A stretch of 64,000 bases of DNA, from assembly GCF_000428985.1 (NCBI RefSeq), contig NZ_AUAZ01000006.1:118097-182096 (forward strand). The letters are read 5' to 3'. Origin of the DNA: Marinobacterium litorale DSM 23545. GTDB taxonomy: Bacteria > Pseudomonadota > Gammaproteobacteria > Pseudomonadales > Balneatricaceae. The notes below the pieces were generated by a model. It made no database searches. It saw nothing but the letters and a program-made list of their open reading frames with translations, and was not told where the DNA came from. This document shows positions 23,590 to 34,329 of this stretch, one piece after another. Numbering within the stretch: the first letter of the stretch is position 1; every line of letters starts with the position of its first letter. A program made the position numbers and the translations under genes.

Positions 23590-25296
23590 ATGCTGGCAGT
23601 AGAACAGGCAGTCGATAACAGGAGCCAGCCGCTGTTGCTGCTCGACCCTCTGAGGTGCCTGGAGCCGGCCATCTCTGCCTGTCTGCGCCCGGAAGACTGT
23701 TTCACGCTATCACACTGCACCGACTCTCAGATGCTGCTTGAGCAGATAGAACCTGGAACGTTGCTGCTGTGCAATGCTGATGCGTTTGAAGATACACAGG
23801 CGCTGATAGAGCGTGTCCACCTGCACTTCCCGGGTGTGCCTATCATTCTGTTTAGTCAGCAAACCACTCAATTGGATCCAGGTAACCTGCTCAGCCAGCC
23901 TTTAATCGACTGGCTCAGCCTGGACCGTCTCGACCGGGAAATGTTGATCCGCGCCCTGCGCTACGCCCAATGCACCTGGCGTAACCACGACGCCCTGGCC
24001 CGGCTACAGATGACTGATCCTCTCACCGGCACCGGTAACCGGCAGTTTTTCTATAAAGCGCTGGTCAACAGTTTGAAAGAGCACCGCCAGCTGGCTCTGA
24101 TTAACATCGATATCGACGGTTTCAGCCGGCTCAACAACGAGCTGGGCCACGATGGCGGCGACGAACTGGTTCTGGAGCTCAGCCATCGCTTGGCGGAATG
24201 CCCTCAGATACAGCACCTGTCCCGCATTGGCGCCGATGAGTTCGCGCTGATTCTGGCTGTCGAAGAGCCGGACGTGCTTGAACACCGCACCAAACAGGTG
24301 GTCGCCGAGCTGGTCGGCTTGCTGTTGCCCTGTTACACCCTGGGCGACATCGACAAATCCCTCTCCTGCAGCATCGGGATAGCGCTGGCACCCGACCACA
24401 GTGACGAGTTCGACACACTGATCAAGCAAGCAAGTCTCGCCCGTCTGCGTGCCAAAGAGATGCCGGGCACCAGCTATGCGATTTTCGACCCACATCAGGA
24501 TCAGGCCGTACAGTCCGAGATTACGCTGGAGCCTGAACTCTGGCGCGCGCTGCAAAAAGAGGAGTTTGTCCTCTATTATCAACCCAGAATCGACCTGCGC
24601 ACGGGCTCCATTATCGGTGCAGAAGCGCTGATTCGGTGGGAGCATCCTGAGCGGGGGATCGTGCGACCGGATGAATTTATTCCCGCGTGCGAAAAGTCCG
24701 GGCTAATTGTGCCGATCGGCTATTGGGTGATTCAACGGGCCGGTCGTGATATGAACCGGATCCGAGAGGCCGGTTTACACGGTCATATTGGCGTCAACCT
24801 ATCCTTCCGCCAGTTCCAGGACAGCTACCTGGCACGCACCATCGAGCGACTGATCGACCAGTTCAACATCAACACCGAGATGCTGGAATTTGAGTTAACG
24901 GAAACCGCCCTGTTCAGCGACGAACGTCACGTAAGGGAGTGTATCAAGGCCTTGAGCAGCCTGGGGATCGCCTTCTCGCTGGATGATTTCGGTACCGGCT
25001 ACTCCTCGTTCTCACTGCTTCAGAAGCTGCCCGTTACCACACTGAAAATCGATAAATCGTTCGTGGCCGGGATCCCCGGAAACAGCGATGACGAAGAGAT
25101 CGTACGCGGCATCATCAGCCTTGCGCACAACATGAACAAGAATGTGATTGCCGAAGGCGTAGAAACCAAGGCGCAACTGGAGTTTCTGATTGGCCAGGAT
25201 TGCGACCAGGTACAGGGCTACTTTTTCAGCCCACCGGTTAACCTGGAAACCTTTCTGCGCATGCTGGATAACAACCAGCTACAGGCGACGCCCTAA
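23590..25296 (+). CDS. Degenerate-GGDEF/EAL c-di-GMP phosphodiesterase (ProE-like)
   Basis: A 568-residue protein with a good ribosome site (AAGGA) before its ATG. Residues 1-130 form a receiver-like domain without the usual phosphoacceptor pattern. The GGDEF domain (about 140-300) reads RIGADEF, so the first active-site glycine pair is broken and cyclase activity is unlikely. The EAL domain (about 315-560) is intact: EALIRW near 345, DDFGTGYSS and LKIDKSFV, so it should cleave c-di-GMP. Its position beside rep equals that of P. aeruginosa PA5295 (ProE), known as an active phosphodiesterase with a degenerate GGDEF. Confidence 0.88.
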   Translation: MLAVEQAVDNRSQPLLLLDPLRCLEPAISACLRPEDCFTLSHCTDSQMLLEQIEPGTLLLCNADAFEDTQALIERVHLHFPGVPIILFSQQTTQLDPGNLLSQPLIDWLSLDRLDREMLIRALRYAQCTWRNHDALARLQMTDPLTGTGNRQFFYKALVNSLKEHRQLALINIDIDGFSRLNNELGHDGGDELVLELSHRLAECPQIQHLSRIGADEFALILAVEEPDVLEHRTKQVVAELVGLLLPCYTLGDIDKSLSCSIGIALAPDHSDEFDTLIKQASLARLRAKEMPGTSYAIFDPHQDQAVQSEITLEPELWRALQKEEFVLYYQPRIDLRTGSIIGAEALIRWEHPERGIVRPDEFIPACEKSGLIVPIGYWVIQRAGRDMNRIREAGLHGHIGVNLSFRQFQDSYLARTIERLIDQFNINTEMLEFELTETALFSDERHVRECIKALSSLGIAFSLDDFGTGYSSFSLLQKLPVTTLKIDKSFVAGIPGNSDDEEIVRGIISLAHNMNKNVIAEGVETKAQLEFLIGQDCDQVQGYFFSPPVNLETFLRMLDNNQLQATP

Positions 25297-26798
25297 CTCT
25301 GATTCGACTGTCCGCGAAAGATCACCGCTTCCAGCAAACAGGCTTCGTCGATTGACTCAATACCCTGCAGATCAGCCAGAGTTCGCGCGACCCTCAACAG
25401 ACGATGACAGGCTCTGGCGGAAAGGCTGTGCTTTTCCATCACCCGGCTCAAAAGCCGCCGTCCCGCTTCAGACAGCGCACAGTGGATCATAAGCTGGCGA
25501 TTATCCAGATCACGGTTCACACAACCCTGCCTTTGCAACTGACGCTCCCGTGCCACCAAGACGCGTTGGCGGACTTGATCGCTGCTTTCCCCCGGAACAC
25601 CCGGCTCCAGTAACTCATCCGGTGGCAATGCAGGTACGGCCAGTTGCAGATCGATCCGATCCAGCAGCGGGCCCGATATCCGTTGCTGATAGCGTCGCAC
25701 CTGATCTGGGGAGCAATGACAGCGCTCGGTACCATCGCCGAAATAGCCGCACGGACAGGGGTTCATCGCCGCCGCCAGCAGGAAACGGGCCGGATAGCGC
25801 GTCGAGTGCGCCGCTCTGGAGATCAGAATCTCACCGGTTTCCATCGGCTCACGTAATACTTCCAGTACCCGGCGCGGAAACTCCGGCAACTCATCCAGAA
25901 ACAGCACACCTTGATGGGACAACGAGATCTCACCCGGGCGCGGGCGCCCTCCGCCACCGACCAGTGCCACGGCAGATGCGGTATGGTGCGGCGAACGGAA
26001 AGGTCGCCGTCCCAGGCAGGCGGATGCAACAGGCAGGCCTGCCACCGAGTGAATCGACGCCACCTCCAGGCTTTCATCCGCAGCCATGGGCGGTAACAGG
26101 CCGGGCAGCCTGGACGCGAGCATGCTCTTTCCACTGCCCGGAGGCCCCAGAAAAAGCAGGTTATGCATCCCGGCCGCGGCAACCTCAAGCGCACGCCGGG
26201 CCTGTAGTTGCCCACGTACATCCCCGAGATCGGCCAACGGCTTACCGCCGTCATCCAGCGGCGGGCGCTGATGGGGTGATATCCGTGTTTCGCCCTGCAG
26301 ATGAGCACAGAGGCCCAGCAGGTGCGACACCGGAATCACGACCGTCCCTTCGCTCATGGCAGCCTCGTCAGCATTGGCTGCGGGGACAATCAGTGTGCGC
26401 TGCCGTTGTCCACAGGCAATCGCCGCCGGAAGCACACCCCGGACCGAACGTACCTCCCCCGAGAGTGCCAGTTCGCCAATTACTTCCAGATCAGAGAAGC
26501 CTTCGCGCTTGATTTGTCCGGATGCGGCCAGGATGCCCAGCGCAATCGCAAGGTCATAGCGACCACCCTCTTTGGGCAGATCCGCCGGCGCCAGATTGAT
26601 GGTGATGCGACGTTGGGGAAAATCGAAACCGGCGGTGATCAGTGCGCTGCGTACGCGCTCACGGCTCTCTTTCACCGCCGTTTCCGGCAGCCCTACGATG
26701 GAAAGAGACGGCAAACCGCCCGATAGGTGAACTTCAACCTGGACCGCAGGCGACTCTACGCCCAGCTGCGCCCGGGTCTGTATAACAGATAGCGACAT
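25293..26798 (-). CDS. comM: ComM/YifB family Mg-chelatase-like AAA ATPase
   Basis: A 501-residue protein. The N-terminal domain of about 170 residues begins LSVIQTRAQLGVESPAVQVEVHL, the AAA+ core has Walker A GPPGSGKSML near residue 218, Walker B LFLDELPEF and a C-terminal helical domain with LSARACHRLLRVARTLADL. In Vibrio cholerae ComM is a hexameric helicase that promotes branch migration during natural transformation. Stop overlaps the upstream EAL gene stop by four bases (convergent). Confidence 0.93.
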   Translation of the reverse strand: MSLSVIQTRAQLGVESPAVQVEVHLSGGLPSLSIVGLPETAVKESRERVRSALITAGFDFPQRRITINLAPADLPKEGGRYDLAIALGILAASGQIKREGFSDLEVIGELALSGEVRSVRGVLPAAIACGQRQRTLIVPAANADEAAMSEGTVVIPVSHLLGLCAHLQGETRISPHQRPPLDDGGKPLADLGDVRGQLQARRALEVAAAGMHNLLFLGPPGSGKSMLASRLPGLLPPMAADESLEVASIHSVAGLPVASACLGRRPFRSPHHTASAVALVGGGGRPRPGEISLSHQGVLFLDELPEFPRRVLEVLREPMETGEILISRAAHSTRYPARFLLAAAMNPCPCGYFGDGTERCHCSPDQVRRYQQRISGPLLDRIDLQLAVPALPPDELLEPGVPGESSDQVRQRVLVARERQLQRQGCVNRDLDNRQLMIHCALSEAGRRLLSRVMEKHSLSARACHRLLRVARTLADLQGIESIDEACLLEAVIFRGQSNQS

Positions 26799-26838
26799 GA
26801 CACCGTCCCTGGGTCATGGGCTGATCTCAGATGACCAA

Positions 26839-27111
26839 TCAGCCGTCGTTAGTTTGGGGTTGTGTACCGGAGCGAGTCTGCTCGAGCTCCGCGACACGTT
26901 TTTCGAGTTTTTCTACCAGCTCCCGGGTTCTGGCAAGCACAGCCATCTGGGCATCAAACTCGTCGCGGGTGACCAGATCCATGCGGGAAAACGTGCTCTG
27001 CACCAGCGTGCGGACCTGTTGTTGCAGCTCATGTTGACCCGGCAGTTCACGCGCATTTTCAAACAGTTGGCCAAACTGAGTGGTTAGACTGTCGATCAAT
27101 TTCTGATGCAT
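26839..27111 (-). CDS. ubiK: Ubiquinone biosynthesis accessory factor UbiK
   Basis: A 90-residue protein starting at MHQKLIDSLTTQFGQLFENA; an upstream ATG adds nine atypical residues and is rejected. The C-terminus forms a coiled coil (VLARTRELVEKLEKRVAELEQ). UbiK (YqiC, BMFP) binds UbiJ and assists late ubiquinone synthesis. It lies between comM and glnK, as in Pseudomonas, where the same gene order is seen. Confidence 0.9.
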   Translation of the reverse strand: MHQKLIDSLTTQFGQLFENARELPGQHELQQQVRTLVQSTFSRMDLVTRDEFDAQMAVLARTRELVEKLEKRVAELEQTRSGTQPQTNDG

Positions 27112-27217
27112 AAACGCTCTCCATCCGGGCCTTTTCAATGACTGTAACTATACCGTCTAGGCCCATCATTGTCAGGCACGATCAGAGGGCAAACCATGCC
27201 CGCACCATTAGAATGCA

Positions 27218-27234
27218 CGCACCAACATAGTGCA
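27218..27234. promoter_or_regulatory. NtrC binding site upstream of glnK1
   Basis: CGCACCAACATAGTGCA matches the NtrC consensus TGCACC-N5-GGTGCA at ten of twelve positions. It lies about 115 bp upstream of the sigma-54 promoter, the usual distance for an enhancer. Confidence 0.75.
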
Positions 27235-27331
27235 CAAAAAGTGATCAATTCTCACTGCCTGGGCCGTAAAGGCGCGGTTCACTTTTTAATCAAAGCAAAC
27301 AGCATATTGTTTTTTAAGCACTTTTTTTTAG

Positions 27332-27347
27332 TGGCACAGTTTTGGCT
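27332..27347 (+). promoter_or_regulatory. Sigma-54 promoter of glnK1-amtB
   Basis: TGGCACAGTTTTGGCT carries the invariant GG (-24) and GC (-12) in correct spacing (TGGCAC-N5-TTGCW). Transcription should start near 27358 and is expected under nitrogen limitation. Confidence 0.85.
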
Positions 27348-27383
27348 TAAACGAGACACAACCGAGGCGTGACGCGCCCCTAA

Positions 27384-27767
<384 letters not shown>

Positions 27768-27816
27768 TCCTCGTCAAACCAACTTGATGTAGTAAGCCTG
27801 ATGGAGGGCTAACCCG

Positions 27817-29067
27817 ATGGAAGAACTTCTGAATACAACGGCTGGGGATGTGACCCAGCTGAAATATGCATTGGATACCTTCTACTTCCTGGTATGCGGT
27901 GCATTGGTCATGTGGATGGCTGCCGGCTTTGCCATGCTTGAGGCGGGCCTGGTCCGTGCCAAGAACACCACCGAGATTCTGACCAAGAACATCGCGCTGT
28001 TCGCGATCGCTTGCATCATGTACTTCGTTTCCGGCTACGCCATCATGTACGGCGGCGAGTACTTCCTGACCGGCATCACCGGCGATGGTGTTGCTGATGA
28101 TTGGACCTATGCACCGTCCGCTGACTTCTTCTTCCAGGTTGTGTTCGTTGCAACCGCCATGTCCATCGTATCCGGTGCTGTCGCCGAGCGCATGAAACTG
28201 TGGTCCTTCCTGCTGTTCGCAGTCGTAATGACCGGTTTCATCTATCCGATGGAAGGCTCCTGGACCTGGGGTGGCAACGCCGTATTCGGCATGTACACAC
28301 TGGGCGACCTGGGCTTCTCTGACTTCGCCGGTTCCGGCATCGTACACATGGCCGGTGCTGCTGCTGCTCTGGCGGGTGTCCTGGTACTGGGCGCTCGTAA
28401 AGGCAAATACGGCAAGAACGGTGAGATCAATGCGATTCCGGGCGCCAACCTGCCGATGGCGACACTGGGTACATTCATCCTGTGGCTGGGCTGGTTCGGC
28501 TTTAACGGCGGTTCCGTACTGGCAACCTCCGATGTTGAAAACTCCAACGCGGTTGCCGTTGTCTTCATGAACACCAACGCCGCTGCGGCCGGTGGTGTTG
28601 TCGCTGCCATGATCGTTGCTCGCATCCTGTTCGGTAAAGCGGATCTGACCATGGCCCTCAACGGTGCCCTGGCTGGTCTGGTTGCCATCACCGCTGAGCC
28701 GTCTACACCGTCCGCTCTGCAGGCCACCATCTTCGGTGCCCTGGGTGGCGTGCTGGTGGTATTCTCCATCATCACTCTCGACAAAATGAAGATCGACGAT
28801 CCGGTCGGTGCAATCTCTGTCCACGGTGTTGTCGGTCTGCTGGGTCTGCTGCTGGTACCGGTGACCAACGATGGTTCCAGCTTCTCCGGCCAGATCATTG
28901 GCGCCCTGACCATCTTCATCTGGGTCTTCGTTGTCAGCCTGATCGTATGGTTCGTAATCAAGGCCATCATGGGCGTCCGCGTCAGCGAAGAGGAAGAGTA
29001 CGAAGGTGTCGACCTCTCCGAGTGCGGTATGGAAGCCTATCCGGAGTTCGCTTCCAACAAGAAGTAA
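27817..29067 (+). CDS. amtB: Ammonium transporter AmtB
   Basis: A 416-residue membrane protein with about eleven transmembrane segments. It lacks the cleaved signal peptide of E. coli AmtB and starts MEELLNTTAG. Conserved Asp169 and His177 (SDFAGSGIVHMAG) and a second pore His near residue 336 (AISVHGVVG) line the pore. The C-terminal tail has VSEEEEYEGVDLSECGMEAY, which binds GlnK. Placed between two P-II genes. A strong terminator follows. Confidence 0.96.
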   Translation: MEELLNTTAGDVTQLKYALDTFYFLVCGALVMWMAAGFAMLEAGLVRAKNTTEILTKNIALFAIACIMYFVSGYAIMYGGEYFLTGITGDGVADDWTYAPSADFFFQVVFVATAMSIVSGAVAERMKLWSFLLFAVVMTGFIYPMEGSWTWGGNAVFGMYTLGDLGFSDFAGSGIVHMAGAAAALAGVLVLGARKGKYGKNGEINAIPGANLPMATLGTFILWLGWFGFNGGSVLATSDVENSNAVAVVFMNTNAAAAGGVVAAMIVARILFGKADLTMALNGALAGLVAITAEPSTPSALQATIFGALGGVLVVFSIITLDKMKIDDPVGAISVHGVVGLLGLLLVPVTNDGSSFSGQIIGALTIFIWVFVVSLIVWFVIKAIMGVRVSEEEEYEGVDLSECGMEAYPEFASNKK

Positions 29068-29090
29068 TTTCGGACTCTAAAGAGGCCTGT

Positions 29091-29121
29091 AAAGAGGGAG
29101 CCCCGGTGGCTCCCTCTTTTC
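29091..29121 (+). terminator. Rho-independent terminator after amtB
   Basis: GAGGGAGCC pairs perfectly with GGCTCCCTC around loop CCGGT, followed by TTTT. Confidence 0.9.
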
Positions 29122-29194
29122 GTTAATGACGTCAATGCGTGATGCCGCTATTGTAGGTATACTGATGCATCCGGCAGCAACTTGAATTGCAGTA

Positions 29195-29210
29195 CGGCAC
29201 AGTGCCTGCG
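29195..29210 (+). promoter_or_regulatory. Possible sigma-54 promoter of glnK2
   Basis: CGGCACAGTGCCTGCG has GG and GC with correct spacing, one mismatch at each end. The predicted start lies near 29221, just before the ribosome site of the second P-II gene. It would make glnK2 independent of the amtB transcript that ends at 29121. Confidence 0.6.
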
Positions 29211-29232
29211 TCTAACGATAAACGAGGAGTAG

Positions 29233-29574
<342 letters not shown>

Positions 29575-29725
29575 GCATCGATATTCATCGGTTCACCTCA
29601 GCCAGTCAGTCGCAGATCATGTCGTTCGACTTCACCACCCGCCCCATCCGCTCTGTTCCCGCGCGGAGCCGAGCCTTGGGATGGCAGAGCCGGACGGGCA
29701 GCGCCAACAGGGTTAAGAGTCACGC

Positions 29726-31765
29726 ATGAAGCAGTCGTGTGCACTCCATATCATTGAAGGACTTAAAACATCGCCCGTCGGTGTCTGTCTACTTGATCGT
29801 GACGGCTACTGCCACCACCCCAATAGCAGCCTGCTCACGCTGACGGCCCAAACCGAGGCCGATACAGAAGCGCTACTGCACGGTGAAGGGCGGCGCCAGT
29901 TACTGGATAAACTGGGCAGCCTGTTCGCGGGCGAAATCAGCAGTTTCACGCTGCACCATTACCGGATCAACACTGCGGCGGGGGCCCTGGACTTACAGCT
30001 GCACATATCGCTGATTCGTAACGAGCAGGGTCAACCCGAGTCGGCACTGGCGTTGATCCATGATCACAGTGAGCAGCGCCAGCGGGATCTGGAGCTGAAA
30101 CAGCTCTCCAATGCGGTGGAGAACAGCGGCAGCGCCGTGGTTATCACCGATGCCGAGGGCAACATCCAGTACGTCAACACCCGGTTTTCCGATATCAGCG
30201 GCTATCACCTCAACGAGGTCATCGGCCGCCAGCCCTCGTTTCTGAAATCAGGCAATACACCCAGAGAGGTGTATGCGGAGCTTTGGGCGACGATCAGAAA
30301 GCATCAGAAATGGCGCGGCACACTGCATAACCGCCGCAAGGATGGAAGCTTTTACTGGAGTCTGCAGTCAATCTCGCCGATCCTCGATGAGAACGGTGTG
30401 CTCACCAACATTGTTTCGGTCAGTGACGACATTACCCAGCTCAAGGAACATCAACAGCAGATGGAGCGCCTCGCGTTCTTCGACCCGCTGACCGATCTGG
30501 GTAACCGCCGCCATTTTCGGGACAAACTGGAAGAGCGGCTGCGCAGCCGTAGCGATAATGTCAGCGCTTTACTGCTGCTGGATCTTGACCACTTCAAGAA
30601 GATTAACGACACCATGGGCCACGAGGCGGGCGATACGCTGCTGCGTACCGTCGCTAACCGTCTTCGCTTCTGTGTCAACGCTCCGCATACCGTCTATCGC
30701 CTGGGTGGCGATGAGTTCACGGTACTGCTGGACGACCTGCACTCAATTGATCGTATTCGTGATTATGCCGACGATATTATCGAGCTGCTTGCCCAACCCT
30801 TGGATATCGGCACTCACCAGATGCAGGTTACCGTCAGCATCGGTATCACGCTGATCGGAATCGATGCCATGGACGTGAGCAGCCTGCTGCGCAATGCAGA
30901 CTTGGCCATGTACCGCGCCAAGCATGTGGGCCGCAACACCTACCAGTTCTACAGCCCCGAGATGAACTCGGAGGCGCGCCGGGCCCTGACCCTGGAACAC
31001 GATCTGCGCCAGGCACTGGATCGCCAGGAGCTGTCTCTTCTCTACCAGCCACAAATCGATCTGCAAAGCGGACGCTTGGTTGGGATGGAAGCATTACTGC
31101 GCTGGAACCACCCGATTGAGGGCCCGATTCCGCCCACAGAGTTTATCCCCATGGCCGAAGAAACCGGCCTGATCATACCCATCGGACGCTGGGTCTTGCT
31201 GCAAGCCTGCCGTCAGGCTCAAGCGATACGTGAGCAGATGGACAGCCACTTCCGCGTAGCGATCAACCTCTCGGTGCGCCAGTTTGATGACCTGGGTCTC
31301 CTGTCTACCGTGGAGTCCGTGCTGCGAGAAACCGGGTTGCCCGCGGACGCCCTGGAGCTGGAGATCACCGAAGGGCTGATGATGGAAAACTTCGACTCCT
31401 CGGTGAAAGTACTCGGCCAGCTCAAACAACTCGGCGTCACGCTGGCTATCGATGACTTTGGTACCGGTTACTCATCACTGAGCTACCTGAAAAAAATGCC
31501 GGTCCATGTTCTAAAAATAGATCGCTCCTTCGTACAGGATATTCCGGAGGACCGGGATGACCTGGCGATCACATCGACCATTATTCTGATGGCTCGGCAG
31601 CTCGGTTTACAGGTCTTGGCGGAAGGTATCGAAACCGAAGAGCAACGACAGTTCCTGCTTGCTTCGGGCTGCCCCATCGGCCAGGGTTACCTGTTTGATA
31701 AACCCCTCCCTGTAGAAACCCTGATTGAGCGCTACCTCGCATCGCCTCCTGCCAGCAGCCAATAG
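29726..31765 (+). CDS. PAS-GGDEF-EAL bifunctional c-di-GMP protein
   Basis: A 679-residue protein. The N-terminal 120 residues are an incomplete PAS-like domain. A PAS domain at about 125-250 reads [22 protein letters not shown] with a following PAC part ([17 protein letters not shown]). The GGDEF domain has an intact LGGDEF near 327, and the EAL domain has an intact EALLRW near 455 with DDFGTGYSS and LKIDRSF. Both cyclase and phosphodiesterase activity are possible; the input signal is unknown. A 36-residue ORF at 29619-29729 overlaps the start by ATGA but has no ribosome site. Confidence 0.92.
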   Translation: MKQSCALHIIEGLKTSPVGVCLLDRDGYCHHPNSSLLTLTAQTEADTEALLHGEGRRQLLDKLGSLFAGEISSFTLHHYRINTAAGALDLQLHISLIRNEQGQPESALALIHDHSEQRQRDLELKQLSNAVENSGSAVVITDAEGNIQYVNTRFSDISGYHLNEVIGRQPSFLKSGNTPREVYAELWATIRKHQKWRGTLHNRRKDGSFYWSLQSISPILDENGVLTNIVSVSDDITQLKEHQQQMERLAFFDPLTDLGNRRHFRDKLEERLRSRSDNVSALLLLDLDHFKKINDTMGHEAGDTLLRTVANRLRFCVNAPHTVYRLGGDEFTVLLDDLHSIDRIRDYADDIIELLAQPLDIGTHQMQVTVSIGITLIGIDAMDVSSLLRNADLAMYRAKHVGRNTYQFYSPEMNSEARRALTLEHDLRQALDRQELSLLYQPQIDLQSGRLVGMEALLRWNHPIEGPIPPTEFIPMAEETGLIIPIGRWVLLQACRQAQAIREQMDSHFRVAINLSVRQFDDLGLLSTVESVLRETGLPADALELEITEGLMMENFDSSVKVLGQLKQLGVTLAIDDFGTGYSSLSYLKKMPVHVLKIDRSFVQDIPEDRDDLAITSTIILMARQLGLQVLAEGIETEEQRQFLLASGCPIGQGYLFDKPLPVETLIERYLASPPASSQ

Positions 31766-31958
31766 TCACAACTTACACACATATAGCACCCAATCAAAAA
31801 TGCCAATTATCCTTTTGATTTTAAATAGAAAAAATTAGAATCAGCTGTATAGACCGGCGTTTAGATAACAGATTTACCCACAGCTTGAAAAATTACCCAT
31901 ACTCGCGGGACAGCGGCTAAACTAAAACCAAAGGCGGTCTCAAAGGAGTGCCCGGTTT

Positions 31959-32984
31959 ATGTTTCGTGTCCGTCCCATCGAGCATCGTGATTTCGATACC
32001 CTCCACGCCATCGCCGTCGAGTCCGGGGCCGGATTTACCTCACTGCCGGATGATCCGACACTGCTCAGGCGTAAAATAGAGAACTCCATTGAAACGCTGG
32101 CCCGCCCCGATACCGCGCCTGGTCCCGAGACTTACCTGTTCGTGCTGGAGGCCACAGACAGCGGCGAAGTGGTGGGTACCTGTGGGATTACCGCGGCCGT
32201 TGGCCTGGATATGCCCTTTTATCACTACCATGTCGGCACTCTGGTGCACTCCTCCCGTGAACTGGAGATCTATAACGAGTTCAAGGTTCTGAACCTGTGC
32301 AACGATTACACCGGCAGCTCCGAGCTGTGTACGCTCTACCTTCGTCCGGATGTGCGCCAGGGCGGCCTTGGCCGACTGCTCTCCAAGTCCCGTTTTCTGT
32401 TTATCGCCCAGCATCCCGGCCGGTTCGACGACCGGGTTATTGCTGAGATGAGAGGATTCACTGATGAGAGTGGCAGCAACCCCTTCTGGGAAGGACTCGG
32501 ACGCCGTTTTTTTTCGATGGATTACGACCGTGCCGATTACCTGACCGGGTCAGGTAACAAGGTTTTTGTGGCTGAACTGATGCCGCGCCACTCGATCTAT
32601 ATCCACCTGTTGCCCGAGTCGGCACAGGCGATCATCGGCAGGGTGCACCCCAATACAGAACCGGCCTGCCGTATGCTGGAGAGCGAGGGGTTTCGATTTG
32701 AAGACTACATCGATATCTTCGATGCAGGTCCTACTCTGGCCGCTCGACGAAGCGATATACGAGCCATACGCGACTGCCATACCTATGAAGTCAAAATCAG
32801 CACTGCGGGACAGGCTGAACCCGGGCCGCTCTATCTGGTCGCCAACGGCCGGACGCTGGGATTTCGCTGTATTTCCGCCCAAGTGCAACTCGGCGCGAAG
32901 CAGGTGAGCCTGTCACCAACCGAAGCCAGAGCGCTGGAGATCACCGAAGGTGACCGGGTCGCCTGCGTACCGCTTAACCCTTGA
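31959..32984 (+). CDS. astA: Arginine N-succinyltransferase
   Basis: A 341-residue protein of the usual AstA length with the start MFRVRPIEHRDFDTLHAIA, the LYLRPDVRQGGLGRLLSKSRFLFIA acyl-CoA-binding segment, and the AEMRGFTDESGSNPFWEGLGRRFF motif. The reaction is succinyl-CoA plus L-arginine to N2-succinyl-arginine, the first step of the AST pathway. The other ast genes are not in this window. AAAGGAG lies before the ATG. The upstream 190 bp are A+T-rich. Confidence 0.93.
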   Translation: MFRVRPIEHRDFDTLHAIAVESGAGFTSLPDDPTLLRRKIENSIETLARPDTAPGPETYLFVLEATDSGEVVGTCGITAAVGLDMPFYHYHVGTLVHSSRELEIYNEFKVLNLCNDYTGSSELCTLYLRPDVRQGGLGRLLSKSRFLFIAQHPGRFDDRVIAEMRGFTDESGSNPFWEGLGRRFFSMDYDRADYLTGSGNKVFVAELMPRHSIYIHLLPESAQAIIGRVHPNTEPACRMLESEGFRFEDYIDIFDAGPTLAARRSDIRAIRDCHTYEVKISTAGQAEPGPLYLVANGRTLGFRCISAQVQLGAKQVSLSPTEARALEITEGDRVACVPLNP

Positions 32985-34329
32985 GCCCGGCCACCTTCAA
33001 CGGCAGGAGAATTTCACACTCCAGGCCTCCGTCAGGATGGTTACGCAGCATCAGCGTCCCGCTCAGGCGCTCGATCGCCCGACGTGTGATACTCAATCCC
33101 AGGCCAAACCCCTCGATTGACTCACTTTGGCCACGAAAGAAAGGCTCGGTCAATCGATCCAGTATCGACTCGTCCACCCCAGGCCCTTGATCGCGCAGCA
33201 AAATACGGACCTGATCCGGGGCTTCCGCTCGGGCAGACAACAGGATGCATCCTCCGGCAGGCGTATACTTGGCCGCGTTACTCAACAGATTGCCGAGTGC
33301 GCGCTGTAGCAGACTCTGATTCAGAGTCAGCTCAAGGTCTGCGGGCACGATATCCAGCACCAGTTCACGCTCCGGCTGGAAATAGGCCAGATCCTCAGCC
33401 AGCTCATTACACAGCGCGACTACACGAAAAGGCTCACCCCGGGGGGAGGCCTGATCCAGCCGCGACAGCGACAGGATCTCTCCGATCAACTCATCCAGAC
33501 GTTCACACTCGTGGTTAATCCGCGCAACGGCCCTATCGCCTTCGCCCAGACGCTGTTCGGCCAGCCCCGCAGCCACCTGCAACCTGGCCAGCGGGGCACG
33601 CAGTTCATGGGACACGTCCTGCAGCAGGCGCTGCTGGGCAGTCAGTGTACGCTCTACGTAGGCGGCCATCTGGTTGAACTCCCGGGACAACTCGCCAATC
33701 TCGTCACTGCGCTCGCTCAACCGGCCGCTGGCACGGCTGGCCAGGTTCTGGTGGTAATACAGCTCCTTGGCATGACGACACAGCTGGTTAATCGGCCGCA
33801 CAATCATCCAGCTCAGTAACAGCGCAGCCAGCGCCGATACCAACAACACCAATACGGCCTGTAATGAGAACAGAAACCCCAGTAAACGCTTGATATAAAA
33901 CCCTTCCGGCGGCGCAGGCACCACGGCCGTCAGAGCCTGACCCTGCCAGGTTTCCTCAAGCGGATAGCGAATACCGCGTGCACCCTTGGGTATCCGCCCC
34001 TCCGGCCCGATCAAAACCTGCTTGTCCTCAGTAATAATCCAGAGTGGAAGCCGCCGGTGAAACCGGTGCTCATGATGCTCGTCACGCTCCGGCTGCTGAT
34101 AACGCTCCAGCATGAGCGCAGCCTGCGCCCGCGCTTTGGTCTCGAGCAGTTCCAGGCTTTGCCGTTTGTCGGTGACGGTCAATAAACCAACCAGCACAGC
34201 ACCGGTTCCGGCAGCGCTCACCAACCAGATAATCAGGAAAATCTTCCAAAACAGCCGTTTATACCAGCCCCCTCGGATCCCGCTCTGGGCCCTCCGTTTC
34301 AGGCTGGACAGTCTACGCCCAACGGTCAT
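32974..34329 (-). CDS. Sensor histidine kinase of the CpxA type
   Basis: A 451-residue membrane kinase. Transmembrane segments lie at about 28-50 and 150-172, enclosing a periplasmic loop rich in histidine (YQQPERDEHHEHRFHRR). A HAMP domain (about 175-230) is followed by the H-box SHELRAPL (His about 241), N-box LLSNAAKYTPAGG, G1 DQGPGVD and G2 GFGLGLS. Start overlaps the response-regulator stop (ATGA). The C-terminus overlaps astA by eleven bases (convergent). Metal or envelope stress is a likely signal, given the His-rich loop. Confidence 0.9.
   Translation of the reverse strand: MTVGRRLSSLKRRAQSGIRGGWYKRLFWKIFLIIWLVSAAGTGAVLVGLLTVTDKRQSLELLETKARAQAALMLERYQQPERDEHHEHRFHRRLPLWIITEDKQVLIGPEGRIPKGARGIRYPLEETWQGQALTAVVPAPPEGFYIKRLLGFLFSLQAVLVLLVSALAALLLSWMIVRPINQLCRHAKELYYHQNLASRASGRLSERSDEIGELSREFNQMAAYVERTLTAQQRLLQDVSHELRAPLARLQVAAGLAEQRLGEGDRAVARINHECERLDELIGEILSLSRLDQASPRGEPFRVVALCNELAEDLAYFQPERELVLDIVPADLELTLNQSLLQRALGNLLSNAAKYTPAGGCILLSARAEAPDQVRILLRDQGPGVDESILDRLTEPFFRGQSESIEGFGLGLSITRRAIERLSGTLMLRNHPDGGLECEILLPLKVAGLKG

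Noticed and set aside
25550..26512. A 320-residue ORF antisense to comM
   Set aside because: Shadow of comM with arginine/proline-rich nonsense and no family signal.
29619..29729. A 36-codon ORF overlapping the PAS-GGDEF-EAL start by ATGA
   Set aside because: No ribosome site before its ATG and arginine-rich nonsense-like content; noted only as a possible leader peptide.
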